From Peribolospora baueri (lineage: Eukaryota > Basidiomycota > Peribolosporomycetes > Peribolosporales > Peribolosporaceae), in NCBI GenBank assembly GCA_029717555.1, contig JAMDHS010000013.1, positions 248,001-312,000 on the forward strand: 64,000 bases of DNA. Reading direction: 5' to 3'. Position 1 is the stretch's first letter. Every line of letters begins with the position of its first letter. Below the pieces are notes generated by a model that had not been told where the DNA came from, did not search any database, and saw only the letters and a program-made list of their open reading frames with translations. A program made the position numbers and the translations under genes. Positions 1-11,419 of this stretch are shown piece by piece.

Positions 1-591
1 ATGGACGCCTTCGGGCCGAGGTGCGGCGGGCGCATCGGAAGAAGCAACGGACACGCTACGGGACGGTGTCAGCGGTGTAGATGTTGATCTAGAGGCGGAG
101 GCCGTCATTCGTTGACGTTTCGGGGAGGGAGAGGTAGAGTAGGACGCAGCTTTACGCTTGGCCGACGATTCTGGGTATCGGGGAGAGGGTAAGCGACGAA
201 CAAAGCACTGCATGAGACTAAAACCACTTAAAACACAAATAAACGGTGAATGACACTCACCACCAGCCAAAGGCTCGTCTGGGGAAGACAGTCGGGAAGA
301 CAGCGAGGGAGACTGGGGACCAGACGCCTTGTCATCGCCACCGTCCGCGCTGGCGGGTGCGGTGGCCTCATCCGAAGGAGTGCCCATCTGGGCGTAAACC
401 AACGCTAGGAGGACGGAAGGAGAGCCAATGTCTGCCCAGGAAGCAACAGACAGAAGATCGGATCAGCCGTCGATGTTGATGTCCATGAGGAAGGGGAGAA
501 AGGAAAGCGATAAACCGTGGAGATGGCGCGCTGCTGCGGTAGCCAAACCTCGCTCGGGCCACCCGTCGATCGGCGCAGAGACGTCTTCCAT
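1..591 (-). CDS. Unknown Ser/Pro-rich protein, 5' part (runs off the left edge)
   Basis: I do not recognise this gene. Three exons can be joined in one frame: 591-549, 431-261 and 170-1, with GT-AG introns at 548-432 and 260-171; both joins keep the frame. The start is the ATG at 591-589. About 128 residues are visible: a short N-terminal stretch beginning MEDVSAPIDGW, a small hydrophobic patch (VLLALVYAQ), then a disordered region rich in Ser, Pro and Ala. A KRKAA...PKRQR cluster near residue 80 looks like a bipartite nuclear signal, so a nuclear role is likely but unproven. The ATG lies only about 95 bp from the divergent TRAPPC1 start, so the two genes probably share a promoter. The rest of the gene lies outside the window. 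Confidence 0.55.
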
Positions 592-685
592 TCGCACCCA
601 TCATCACTTCGAAGTCGAAACTACTCCACATTCCTCTCTCGTACTTTTAACTACGGCCTCGTCACTGCAGTGCAAGTCAGTCCAA

Positions 686-1963
686 ATGCGTGAGTTATAA
701 GCATGTGGAGACAGGCGAGGGAGGGCCCGTCCGGAGATTCGTCCTCTTGCCTCACGTGGCGTGCTTTCCCAATTCGTTGACCGGTCCATCCGACAATGAT
801 GCGACTGAACGGACTGTTCACTTGCTTTCTTCCCCCTGCTCTCTGGTTTTCCTATCGATGGCGAATTTGCCCACGCCTCTCCTCTGCTACCTGCACAGGT
901 GCCTGGTCATTGTGGATATTCGATCGACACTGCGAAGCCATTTTTCACGCCGACTGGACCCACGGTTTCGGAACCGGATCAACTAACAATGCGAGGGTGC
1001 CTGGCGCTCCGACGAGGCGCCGGACAGGAGGGACCACCATGCCTTCTGTGACCCGGTCCGTTGTTGTCTCCGGGGCTGACGGGTTGGCCGCCGTGGCCAG
1101 CGATGGTGGGCTTGCGGGAGCAGCGGGGCCAGGGGGAAGTAAAGAGTTGCCGTTCGACGAGGAGGCAAAGCTGGTGTACGGAGTAGTGTTCTCGCTGAGG
1201 AATATGGTAAGGAAGCTGGGTGGGAAGTGAGTATGTTGCTCCATCCGTCCGTCCGTCCAGAAGGGCGCGTGCTGATCATATCGCTCTCGTCTTTTCCCTT
1301 CCGTACCGCGCGCGCAGAGACGAGACATTCCAATCCTATACCACCTCGACGTACACGCTCTCTCATCTCCACACGCCCACCCAATACACTTTTGTTCTCC
1401 TCACCGACCCACTCCCATCCCACTTACCTCCTTCCGCCAACCCGTCCGCATCTTCTGGTGGCGCAGGCGGAGGCTATTCCACAGCCTCCGCCTCATATGA
1501 CCAGCCCTCTTCGGCTAGCCTGCGTAACGTCCTTCGACAGATTTACACGGGCCCCTTTCTCGAGTTTGTCGTTCGAAACCCTATCGGGAGCATGGAAGGG
1601 GAAGGGAAGAAGAGAGAGGAAGGGGTGGATTCGGACATGTTCAGGGAGGGCGTAGAAGCGAGTGAGTAACGTCCGAGTCAGCGCTAAGGCGCGGCCGACC
1701 TACGCCACATAGGAGCGTGTATTCAAGCGTAAACGAGCCGTGTGACGGTCGACGTAAGCTAACCTGCCCGTCTTCCGGTCTCGCCCTTCGCCACATCGTC
1801 CCGAACCACAGCGTTAGCGCACAACAAATTGCAAGCGCCCAACCTAGCGCAAGGCCCCGTCTGATCTCGTCCACGTACAGGATGCGACGAACGCCACATG
1901 TACTGCACATCTGACTCCGGGGAGGAAACTACAGAGCTGCGATACCCTCGAGGAAGCCTGTGA
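686..1963 (+). CDS. BET5: TRAPP complex core subunit Bet5/TRAPPC1
   Basis: Small longin-fold subunit of the TRAPP tethering complex, the Rab (Ypt1) exchange factor of ER-to-Golgi traffic. The signature is clear: WSLWIFDRHCEAIFHADW at the N-terminus, then EEAKLVYGVVFSLRNMVRKL, then YTTSTYTLSHLHTPTQYTFVLLTD and LRQIYTGPFLEFVVRNP, in the order and spacing of human TRAPPC1. The first coding exon appears to be only four bases (ATG C, 686-689); intron 690-898 then joins to give MRAWSLWIF. A second intron is 1227-1317. A low-complexity Gly/Ala insertion sits between the first two motifs, which the yeast and human proteins lack or keep short. The 3' end is less certain: either the frame stops at 1669 (ending GVEASE) or an intron 1661-1934 leads to a short last exon ending at 1963. 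Confidence 0.88.
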
Positions 1964-2450
1964 TCGTGGTCCGTCTGAGGGCCGAGTCTTCTCCCACAAG
2001 CCCCATCAAACTTGCTGGGAAGTAGACAGGTTGTACTTACGCTCATCTGCTCCGTCTTCCCCGCCCATCATTATTTTTCTCTGTTGGGGCTCGAGTGAAA
2101 AGACGTGGTAGGCCCATCTAGTCTGGACGCTAGGGCCGATCCGTGCACACAAGGTGGTTAGGTCAATACCTCAGATGGTATTCCCTGGTTATGTTCTGCA
2201 TTAATGTATTGTGCAGGACATACAGATGGTCATCACGAATCCGAACTGAGAGAGGGTATCATCTTAAAGTGATGCGGTCTTCCCTCGGCCCAATCCCAGA
2301 CCGCCTCGGGGTGGCTCGTGCGTCGACTGCGGCCGCTCGTAAGAAGCCATTCAAAAACGACCGCGTCTCGTCGTCTGTTTCCTCTTCCTGCGCCCGTTTC
2401 CCCCGTGTCGTTGAAACTCGAGCGCCGTTGACGCAGATCCCCGGAACGAG
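1964..2450. other. Intergenic, 3' end of BET5 and promoter of the axis-like gene
   Basis: About 490 bases with no supported gene. It should hold the BET5 3' untranslated region and the promoter of the gene starting at 2451. I see no convincing TATA element or repeat here. Confidence 0.4.
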
Positions 2451-5400
2451 ATGGACCTCTTAAAGGCCAAAGGCCTGGCTCTGGCGTCCCGTTGCGACGC
2501 CTCCCACACCCTTCGCGGCTTAGCCGAGCGCGTCCAGTTCGCGACTTTGGAGGTGGTAAGTTGCCTGTCGCAAGTTCGCCCCGTTTCAACGCGCTTTCTT
2601 CGTTTCGACGAGGAACCTGAGCGCGTGGGCTCTCCTGTACGTTTCTTTGCTCGCGCCGCTTGGTTTTTCCGCTTGTCGCAGCTCGACCCAGCCTACGACG
2701 CCGCCGCGGTAGACCCGGACATTGAGCGCTTCTTCTCCATCGACCTCGCGCCGGCGTTCTCCTCCTTCCCGGACGAATCATACGCATACCTAGCCGCCTT
2801 CGTAAGATGCATCTGGGGCGACAAGCTCGTAGAGGCAGAGAGGAACCATGACCGCGACGCTGCCCTACGCTGGGACCGGATCCTTGAGCTTGCGCTCGAT
2901 CGCAGCTTTAGCGTCATCAAGCCGGAGCACAGTGAGCCGGTCGGATATTTAAACGCTTTCGGACGGAGTCTTCACGTCGAGTTGAGACAGCGCTCACCCT
3001 TCCTGCTCGGCTCCTTTTGGTATGGAATGGCCGGCGTCAGAGGGTACGGCGGGCGTTCACCTTACCGCCATCCTCTTCGAGCTCATCACCGCCTCTCCAT
3101 TGGAGAGGGTGGGCGACCAGGCAATGGCCACGGTGAGAAGACCTCCACTCCAAACCTCCGCTTACTCTCACGTCTGAAAGTCGCCGTAGCCTCAGTTCAT
3201 CGCTGCGAGAGCCGCTGTATCCGGACCGCCTTCTCATTTCTGTTCGTATTTGCGTGTTGGGCGAGATAGTGCATCGATGCCCTCCTCTGTTTGCTGGAAG
3301 GTCCATCCAGCAACACGGAGCGCCTCCGAGATCCTACCTCCTTCGATGCGCAAGTGGCTCCTCATTTCTGACGCTCACCATCTCAGCGATTATACCTCTC
3401 ACGCATTCATAACCGTCTTGCTCTCCGAACAGGCTGCTCCTCGGACGAGCCACCATGCGCATGCCCAGTGCGCCGCATCCACCACCGTTTTAGCTATCCT
3501 GTCCAGGTCTTCTTTACTGGATACTCACTCCCACTGTTTTTCCCTCCATCGCTTTCGCAGAGTATAGCCTCGCTTTTTCCCTCCTCGAGGTCGCCTTTCG
3601 CATCGGCCAAGCCGCTCCCCCCGCCGACCGACTCCGATTTCACACCCGCGTCTTCTCCGAGCTCGACAACTGGCGCGGGACACGGAGAAGCAAGGCCGAT
3701 GTGGAGGGCTCTAACGAGATGGCACCAGAGGATGCGTTGGCGCGCAAGCTCTCCGACACCCCCAGCGAAGGCTTTGACGCGGTGAGACGAAGCTTAGTGG
3801 AGCGTCGATGGTCGTACCAACAAAAAGAGGCGCATATATTCACCTTGTTCATGTGCTTCTGAGTGCCCGTGCAGACCGCATGCGAGATTCTGATGGAAAT
3901 TAGCACGTTGAGCTCGGAGTGGTGAGAGGGGATCCACGCAAGCGGTTCGTTCAGAGGACGTCGACCCTGACCCGGGGCTCCTTCCGTCATTCCCCATCAC
4001 CAGTCCCATGCCGTTCTCATGCACACGCATCGCCATGCGCTACCGAGACGGAGGCGATGTGCTCCTCGTCCCACCGTACCGGATGCCGAGGCATCTGCTC
4101 TGGCTTAATAGGAACGGTTTCGAGTTCGATTGCAAGGACCCGGACGTGAGCCGCAGAGTTGTCGGTCCGGTAGATCGGCTGAGCCGCCCCAGTTCCCCTG
4201 CCTTGTCCGCCTCTGATTTCCCTTCCTTTCGCTCTCCCCACCGCAGGGCGTACGGGAAAGCGAAGCGCAAGTCGAAAGCGTCGAGACTGTGACTTGGGAT
4301 GGCGGATTTGAGAAATTCATCTCGTTGGCTATAGACGAGCGTGGACGTGAGTGAACGCGCCAGCTGTATGCCTTGTCCACGATCTTAGGCACGCTCTCAC
4401 CTTTTGAATACATCCCTCCCCCGCTTCGCCATACCCTTCCCGCGAACGCAGCCCGCTCCAGGTTGCAGATCGACGTGGGGGAGCCGGTCATTTTCTCCGC
4501 CGTGGTTTCGACGCCACATAGCTGGACGCTCGTATTCGAGATGGAAAAAGAGACGTTTTCGAGGTTGCAAAACGCCCTAGACGAGAGGCTAGACGTGAGA
4601 CCACGGTTCGTCGTCATTTCAGCCAGCTGCGCTGCCTCACCAAATATACCCTTTGGCACCTACACACGTACAGGAAGTTTCTCGCCGCCTCATACCGTCC
4701 ATCACGCCCTCCGAAGTGTCCGCTCAACTGGAGACAAAGGTTCTTCTCGAGCTGGCACTAAACACTCCTTTAGCGGACGTCGAGGTGAAGGGACGCAAGG
4801 CCTCGCAAACTGTCGCCATTTTCATCGAGCGCAAGTCTCCATCGCCTTCTCCGCCTGCCAAGGGAGCTCGGAAGTCCGAAGCGAACGTTGACGGGTCGTC
4901 GAAGGCAACTGGCGAGAAAACCATATGCAACGTTCTCAGCGAAGTAGCCGTTCGCGACCTAGACGGAGACACAGATCAAGATGGCATCGAGGACGTGCCC
5001 TCGCCCGCACCGACTGAGGCGTCTGAAGAGAAAGACGACATCATCCTCAAGATCCTTAGAGCGCCGTCTCCTCCAACTCCCGCCGGTCGACGCGAGATGT
5101 GGGCTCGACCGAAGGTAGCGGCAGACTCTGAGATCTCAGCCCGTCTCGAAGCGCAAGAGCTCGCGCGACCCTGCACTCAGCTCGCCACTCCTCCGATGAC
5201 GTCTCCACCGAAGGTGCACAAGAGGCCTACCTCGCCTTTGTCGTCTTCGCCCGCGCGCAACCTCCGCAAACGCGGTCGCGACGGTAGGGCCGTCCTCCCG
5301 AGAACTTTGCAGCATCCACTCGTCTCTAAGACGCCCAAGCAGAAGGAGGCAAAACGAGTCAGAAACAAGAAAGGTGCGGGCGTTAGGAAGAAGAAACTTC

Positions 5401-6634
5401 ATACGCAAGAGCAGCCGCAGGCGCAGAACGGGTACTCGTCCGATCTATCAGAGCTCTCCGAGCACTCGTCTTCGTCATCCGTTCGACGTATGCCGGAGCA
5501 GCCAGACGTTCGGCCGGTCGAGCCGTCGACAGTGGACGGGGGAGAGTCTAGCACCCGCAAATCGGTTCAGTTCAACGTCTCGGAGAGTCCGTCCGAGTCA
5601 TCGGTTCAGACCTTGTCGCGTCCCGCTCAGGAAGACGAGGTGACGAGTGTGGAGGAGGGGAAGTCTCTTTCGAACAGAGAAATACAGTTCGACGACCTGG
5701 ATCGTGCACGTCAGCCGGTAGTTCAAAGCGCGTCGCAGCCAGCCCACGGCGACAATCGGATGACCGAGGAGGATGATGAGTCTCATGGGCACATGCTGTC
5801 CCAATCCAAGAATCCCGTCCCGGTGCTACAGCTGTCTGCTGCACATGAAACTCCAATGCGCTCGTCGAAGCGCGACGACGATCCGGTGACCGCAAACGAG
5901 GATGAAGAGCCCGAGGACGCGATCCTCTTGCTTGGCTCGCCTCCCCCTCAGGCGTTGGATCGCCGATCGGAGGGCGGTCACGGTCCGACGACACCAGCCG
6001 AGATCAATTGTAGTTCGCGGAAATGGGTCGATTTCGAGCTACCGCCGGCAACAGTACGGTCGTCTTTTCGTGCAGCGCCAGGTCGCCGACAGCAACGCGA
6101 GGATGTATCTCGCTCGCTCGACGGCGTCTTGGACGCCCTTCGAAAGGTCGCGGAGGCGAGTCACGCTCACCTTCCACACTTGTGGTGCCTTTGAAACAGA
6201 AATGAGCTGACTTCCGGGCCTCGGCTCGCTTTGCCAAAGGCGGCGGTAGTACGCATCGCGAGCAAGGATCGGTTCGTGAAAAGCACCTCTGAGGAGAGTG
6301 CCCGTCGCGCGTCCTTGGAGTTCGGAAGCTTGCTCGACAAGTTCTGCGAGAACAGGTACGCTTCCGCTCCGTTGCGGGTGCTACTATAGCGAGCAGCACG
6401 GCGCCGTCTGACCTGCTTGCCGCGGTCCTACGTCCCATAAACAGCGTCGCAGTGCAACAAACGCTCCACGATCGTTCCCTCCAGCGGGATCGCGCTAGCG
6501 CCGAGGTGCGGTCATCTCTTCACAAGTCTAGAGACGGCGTGGAAAGGACGCTCGGCTTGATCGCCGACCTTGAAAATCAGGCGGGCGTGAGCGTAAGGTC
6601 AAGGCTTCCGGCTCATCTCTTCCAGTCGGCTTGA
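2451..6634 (+). CDS. Large multi-exon protein, candidate meiotic axis core protein (Red1/SYCP2-like architecture)
   Basis: No family is recognisable from sequence identity alone. Secure exons include 2451-2555, 2682-2931 and 3041-3132, giving a helical N-terminal region (MDLLKAKGLALASRC, then RFFSIDLAPAFSSFPDESY and GVHLTAILFELITASPLERV). Around 4030-4600 a beta-rich stretch (RIAMRYRDGGDVLLVPPY, LLWLNRNGFEFDC, DVGEPVIFSAVV, WTLVFEMEKETFSRLQNAL) reads like a PH-type barrel closed by a helix. From about 4680 to 6100 there is a long Ser/Pro/Glu-rich disordered segment with basic clusters. The last two exons (to 6359 and 6448-6634) are charged and helical, consistent with a short coiled coil, ending at the TGA 6632-6634. 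ARM-like, PH-like, disordered and coiled coil in that order is the layout described for Red1 and SYCP2. The existence of the gene is well supported; the identity is inference, and exon limits at 3200-4000 are uncertain. Confidence 0.6.
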
Positions 6635-7083
6635 AAGTATTACGTCAAGGATTTTTCATGCCTGCATCGCTCGCATCCATGTCGGACCAAGGGAAAAATC
6701 GTCGAAGGTGGTACGGCAGCGCTCTTTCGTGAAGGATGGCCTGAACGGGACAGCGTGCGGATGGACGAGAGAGAGCGCTGCTGCACCTAGAGCTGATAAA
6801 CGGGGATAAGTCCCACTTCCCCTCCGTCGGCCACGATGCACTCGACACATGACCTAGTTTTGATACGATATCCGAGCCTTTTTCCAAGGGACGATACATG
6901 AATGGGCAGCGGTGGGCAGCGGGCTCCCTCCGAAGAGAGTGAGAGTAGGCTTCGAAAAGCCCTAAGCGAAAGGAATCTGAAGCGGGATATAAGAAGACTT
7001 GCTCCATGGACAAGTTAGCTGAGTTGGGCTCAGCTGGGCCGGTTTGATACGGGCGTGGCTCGATTTGGCTAGACTCTGCACCG
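6635..7083. other. Convergent intergenic region
   Basis: About 450 bases between the stop of the axis-like gene and the stop of the cystathionine lyase gene. It contains only short chance open frames. I expect two 3' untranslated regions. Confidence 0.4.
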
Positions 7084-9262
7084 TCACTTATGCGCCTTGT
7101 CGAGCGCCTGAGCCAGGTCGGCGATCAGGTCCTCGGCATCTTCTATGCCGACCGAAAGACGGATAAGGTTCTGCAGGAAGGGAGAGACACGGGCGTGCAC
7201 ATATACGTGGGGTCAGCCTCCCTCTCGTCCGCCCGATAACCCATGCACCACCGCCGCCGTTACTCGAGTGGAGCATTAACCAACTCACGTGCTCGATGCC
7301 GAGCTTTTTCCTTTCGGCGTTGCTCAAGCCACCGTGCGTCATGAGCGAGGGAAGCTCGGCGAGCGATTCTACGCCGCCGAGAGACTGTGCAGGGGTGGGA
7401 TGGGCGAGAAGAAAAGAGGTGTACGACGTCCCGTCCGTACGTCAGTGTCAGCGGGGGAAGGGGAAAGGGGAACGGATGAAAGGCAATAATGACCTGGAGA
7501 ACGCGACCGGTGCCGCGCCCCCGTCTACCTTACCTCCGCGAGCGTGAAGATCTTCAAGCTGGCCAAGAACCTGTCCGCCCTGACCGGGTCCTCCTCGCCT
7601 TCGTCGAGTCTGAATGTCACCATGCCGCCGTAGGGGAACGCTCCGTCCTCAGCCGTCTCCCCCGACCTCACGGCACCTCCCACCCTCTGCAGGTCCTTCC
7701 TCGCCCTCTCCGCCAATTGCGCCTTCGCGGTCTCGAAGCCGGGATGACTGGGCAGGCCCGGGTAGATGACCTTCCGCACGCCGGGGTGGGATGAGAGGAA
7801 GCGAGAGACGAGGAGGGCGTTGTGGCCGTGCTCGCGCATCCGCACGGCCAGCGTCTTGAGGCCCCTTTGAGCGAGCCAAGCGTCGTGCGGGGATGGGACG
7901 GCGCCGTGACTGCGTCGTCATTGTCGTCAACCGCCGCCATCCAAAGCGGAAGCAGCGAGCGTGGAAAGAGCGAACGAAAAAAGGTCAGAGGGATGTTGGT
8001 CACTTTACTTTACCCTTTGTCCTGCCCGTCAGAGGCGTCAAGTCGACTCACGCATTCTGCAAGAACCTGAGCCTCTCCACCACGTCATTGCTCAAACCCC
8101 TCCTCGTGACGAGGGCGCCCATGACGACGTCGCTGTGTCCGTTGAGGTACTTGGTCACGCTGTGGCTCACGATATCCGCGCCCAATCGGAGCGGCTGCTG
8201 ATAGTACGGGGAAAGGAAGGTGTTGTCGACGACGACGAGAATCGAAGGGTCGTGGGCGTGGACGGCGCTGGCGATTTGAGAGATGGGTGCGATGCGGAGC
8301 GTCGGGTTCGTTGGCGATTCGAGCCACACGAGCTGTGAACGGGGATAAAGAGAGGATGAAGTCAGATCGGTCTAAGATGCTCTCGCTTGGGAGGGGCGGG
8401 AAAGGAAAGAATCTACCTTGGTCTCAGGCCTGATCACGGCTTTCAGCGCGGCCTCTACGTCTCCATCGATGTCCAAGAAGGTCGTCTCGACCTGCTGCAA
8501 TTGTGTGGCGACCTTGGTGAAGTATCTGTGCAAACGCGACAAAATGGACGACGCCAGATTCACCTATGAGTACCGGCGTTCCAAACATAACTTCACCCTC
8601 ATCGTTCCTTCCTTTCTCTCACCGATGCGTTCCGCCGTATACGTCAGCGACGCTGACCACGTGCGCCCTCTTTCCATCGGCCGTGGGGGCGCACAGGGCT
8701 TGAACAACAGTCGCTGTAGCGGCGGAGCCGGAGGCGAAGGCAAAGCCGTGCTCGCCTTCTTCGAGGGAGGCGACCAGTGATTCAAACGCTGCGCGGTTGG
8801 GGTTCGAGGAGCGCGAGTATTCGAAGCCCTGAAGGACGGGAGGGGGACGGGTGGAGAAGAGAGGGGGAGAGCGAAGTGAGGAGAACGCTCGATTCGATAG
8901 AGCACGTAGCAGATATGTCGACGCCAGACAAAAGGCTCAACTCGGAAGACGAACACCGAGCTCACCATGTGCTTGCCAACCCGGGTCTGCTTGTAGGTCG
9001 TGCTCAAGCTGATGCCGGGAATGACGGCCCCCGTCTCCTTGCTCGCTTCCGAGCCGACGTGAATGGCACGGGTAGCGAAACCCCATTGGGCGTCATCGTC
9101 CCCGCCGGTGACACCTTCAAGGGCGGAGGCTGGTGTGGTGACGCCGGTTGCGGAAGAGCGAGGGGCGAAGGAAGGGGAGGACGAGCAGGAGGAGTGGAGC
9201 GAGAGCGAGGCAGGCGTGCTGAGGTCGGTGGTGGGTTCCAAGCGGTGGGCGTTGGCGTGCAT
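7084..9262 (-). CDS. CYS3: Cystathionine gamma-lyase (PLP-dependent trans-sulfuration enzyme)
   Basis: Cys/Met-metabolism PLP enzyme, cleaving cystathionine to cysteine, 2-oxobutyrate and ammonia in the cytosol. The N-terminal exon gives WGFATRAIHVGSEASKETGAVIPGISLSTTYKQ, later exons give FEYSRSSNPNRAAFESLVASLE, FAFASGSAAT, the substrate and cofactor motifs MWLESPTNPTL and VVVDNTFLSPY, and the PLP lysine in HSVTKYLNGHSDVVMG. The C-terminal part includes LGGVESLAELPSLMTHGGLS and ends IRLSVGIEDAEDLIADLAQALDKAHK. The stop is the TGA at 7086-7084. The N-terminus carries about 60 extra Ser/Thr-rich residues, so a later start is possible. The family also includes cystathionine gamma-synthase and beta-lyase; the motifs fit the gamma-lyase branch best, but this is judged by eye. 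A cluster of CACGTG sites lies about 530-630 bp upstream. Confidence 0.85.
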
Positions 9263-9789
9263 GGCGGACGGTGGTGCGGCGAGTTGGGGTCCGGGAGATG
9301 TAAAGGCCTAAGGGTGCTCTATATGTATATCGCAAGGGTGAAGGGTGCGTGAGTGGACGGGGGCAGTTGGTCGTCTAAGTCACCGAGCCGAGACTGTCTT
9401 GTGCAGGTGCGAGAGTCCGTCGCGGGGATTACAAGTCCGTAGGCGAAGGGATGCGGGATTGGGTATGTCAGACCCGTGGCTTATTTTAAATAGAGGTGGC
9501 ACCAAGCCAAGACGGGGGTGGGATGGGGATGGCAGATGGTGGGGAGGAGACGAGGATGGTGGCGAGTGTAAGATGGCCGAGTCGCCGCGTCGTTCGTGTT
9601 TCTTTTGTTTCTCTCCTCCGCCCTCCTCGCCGGCTTTCTTATTCGCCGACGTCATTTTCCTCTCTTCGACATTCCATCCTCGACACCCGTCCAGATGACT
9701 CCATTCGGCCGAGACCATCGACGACGACGACGACGACGATCCCTCGGACTACTCGCGAGCGACGCGGAGAAGATGGCGCCATATCCCCG

Positions 9790-9894
9790 CAAGCACGTGG
9801 CGGGCACGTGCTTGATGGAAGGATTGGGGGTGGCGGAGGTACCACTCCCGCTTTTCCATGCGCCTGCTCGCTCACACGTGCGCTCGTCCACGTG
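9790..9894. promoter_or_regulatory. Three CACGTG sites, two in a perfect 10-bp inverted repeat
   Basis: The arms caagcacgtg (9790-9799) and cacgtgcttg (9805-9814) are exact inverse complements around a five-base centre, so each arm holds one CACGTG. A third CACGTG lies at 9889-9894. They sit upstream of CYS3 (start 9262, minus strand). In yeast Cbf1 binds CACGTG with Met4 and Met28 at sulfur genes, which makes this a candidate control site. The site also lies just past the 3' end of the DJ-1 gene. Confidence 0.5.
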
Positions 9895-9997
9895 CATGGA
9901 GACGTGCGAGAATGACGATGAATTCGCTCACGACCGACAGCAGGACGATCCTACAGGATAGGGTTGCGGTTCGCGAGGCGACGCCACCTTCGCCGCC

Positions 9998-11011
9998 TCA
10001 AAGCTCGCCAGCAAGTATCATGGGCCCTTCGATCTCCCTCCTCTTCTCTTGGCCCGCCACGCGCTCGGCAAGGGTGAGAGCGAAGAGGAAAGCCGTCCCA
10101 GGACCGCGACTGACAAGAGAGACATAGAGGAGAAGATCACGAGATGGGCGAGACCGAGTCGAAATAGCGATCGATCGAGAGCTGGCTGTTGTTCCAGCAC
10201 TGACTCGGAGATGGGAAGCAAGGAGCACTCACGAGGTGACGAGGTTTTCGGAGACAACCACACGATCTTCCGAGTAGTCATAATCTGCAGAGCCATGATC
10301 GCGAGGAGAACGTGGAGGAAATGATGAGCGATCCCATCTCCTTTCATTTCATGGGAAGAGATAGGCTTGCTGCTCAGCAGCGCAGAGGCACGCGCTTCAG
10401 ACCGCCATCTCGCCTTTTTCGAGATCTTGCTTCACGCTCGGGTGGCTTGTAACCTTTTTCCCTTTTGCGATACCGCTGGTCTTGGCTACGAGTGTTCCGG
10501 CGCATATCATGCCTACCGTCTTGGCAGGATCACCGTAGTAGGTCTGCACAAGCGATTGCACGAGAGAAGCCTGAGAGAGCGTCGCTGCGCCGGGTCCGCC
10601 GCCGGGAATGACAAGCAGAGAATAGGAGCGCTGCGGAGCAGGATCGAAAGAGGAGGTAAAGATAATAAGGGAAAAGGGAGGGTTCAGTCTCCGCGGGCCG
10701 ATGACCGTCCCACCCATCCTTTTTCATCAAACACTCACGGCCTTCTCCCCTCCTAAATCTTCCAGGTCAACGTCGGGGATAATGCGCAACCCCCTAGAGC
10801 ACACTGCGGGGCCTTGTTTTCCGTTCTTCAGCTGCACGCCCGCAGCGGTGACCTTGAGGCCGGCTCGGACGAGGACGTCGTAGGAGATGGTGAACCTGTC
10901 CGGGTGGGCCGCCCAGGTCTGAGCGTGCAAGAAACGGGTTCGCGAATTGCGTTTGTTCACTCACTCCATCTCCTCCGTCCCGTCTGCAATGAGAATCAAA
11001 GCTGAAGCCAT
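9998..11011 (-). CDS. DJ-1/PARK7-family protein (class I glutamine amidotransferase-like fold)
   Basis: A small DJ-1 superfamily protein, a group tied to oxidative stress, glyoxalase-type activity and deglycation claims. The first exon (from ATG 11011) reads MASALILIADGTEEME and ends in a GTGAG donor, matching the DJ-1 start with the conserved acidic residue after the first strand. Following exons give YDVLVRAGLKVTAAGV, CSRGLRIIPDVDLED, LLVIPGGGPGAATLS, the nucleophile-elbow cysteine in VGMICAGTLVA, KVTSHPSVKQDLEKG, then SEDRVVVSENLVTSRGPGTA and FLFALTLAERVAG. The stop is TGA 10000-9998 after ILAGEL. The cysteine (DJ-1 Cys106 position) and the RGPGT motif are both kept, so an active family member is expected. 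Length, close to 190-200 residues, is normal. I cannot choose between glyoxalase III and other DJ-1 functions. Confidence 0.88.
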
Positions 11012-11399
11012 TTTCCTTCGATTCAGGCGAAGTTCTGAGGGGAGCGAGGTGTGAGTCTGGCCGGCGAGGCGATCGTCAACGTCGGTCGAATTACATCATC
11101 CGGCTCGCTTACTTTACGTTTACGCGCTTTACAATGAAATTGAAGTCGCGACGGAGCGCGTGAAGCTCCGGCGGACGCGTCGTGACGCTCCGGCGGATCA
11201 CGTCGCGACTGCGGCGCGCGCGCGAGGCTTTTAAGAGTTGGCGCGACCTGTCCTTCCTCCTCCCTTTTACCATCACCCACTCCGCGTCCCGGTGTCTGCT
11301 CATACCTCGCCGCCCCTAGACCTGCCGTCGCTCCGCGCACACCACTGCTCGACGAAGATGCACCGCTAGACAGCAGATAAGCCCACTCCATCCGTCCAG

Positions 11400-11419
11400 C
11401 TAGAGGCTTCTGCCTCTAG
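11400..11419. repeat. Perfect 8-bp hairpin
   Basis: ctagaggc and gcctctag are exact inverse complements around the loop ttct. It lies in the gap between DJ-1 and the repeat region. Function unknown; it could mark an element boundary or a transcript end. Confidence 0.6.

Noticed and set aside
9719-9738. Run of acg trinucleotides as a possible functional repeat
   Set aside because: Short simple repeat of a kind common in this GC-rich sequence; no sign of function.
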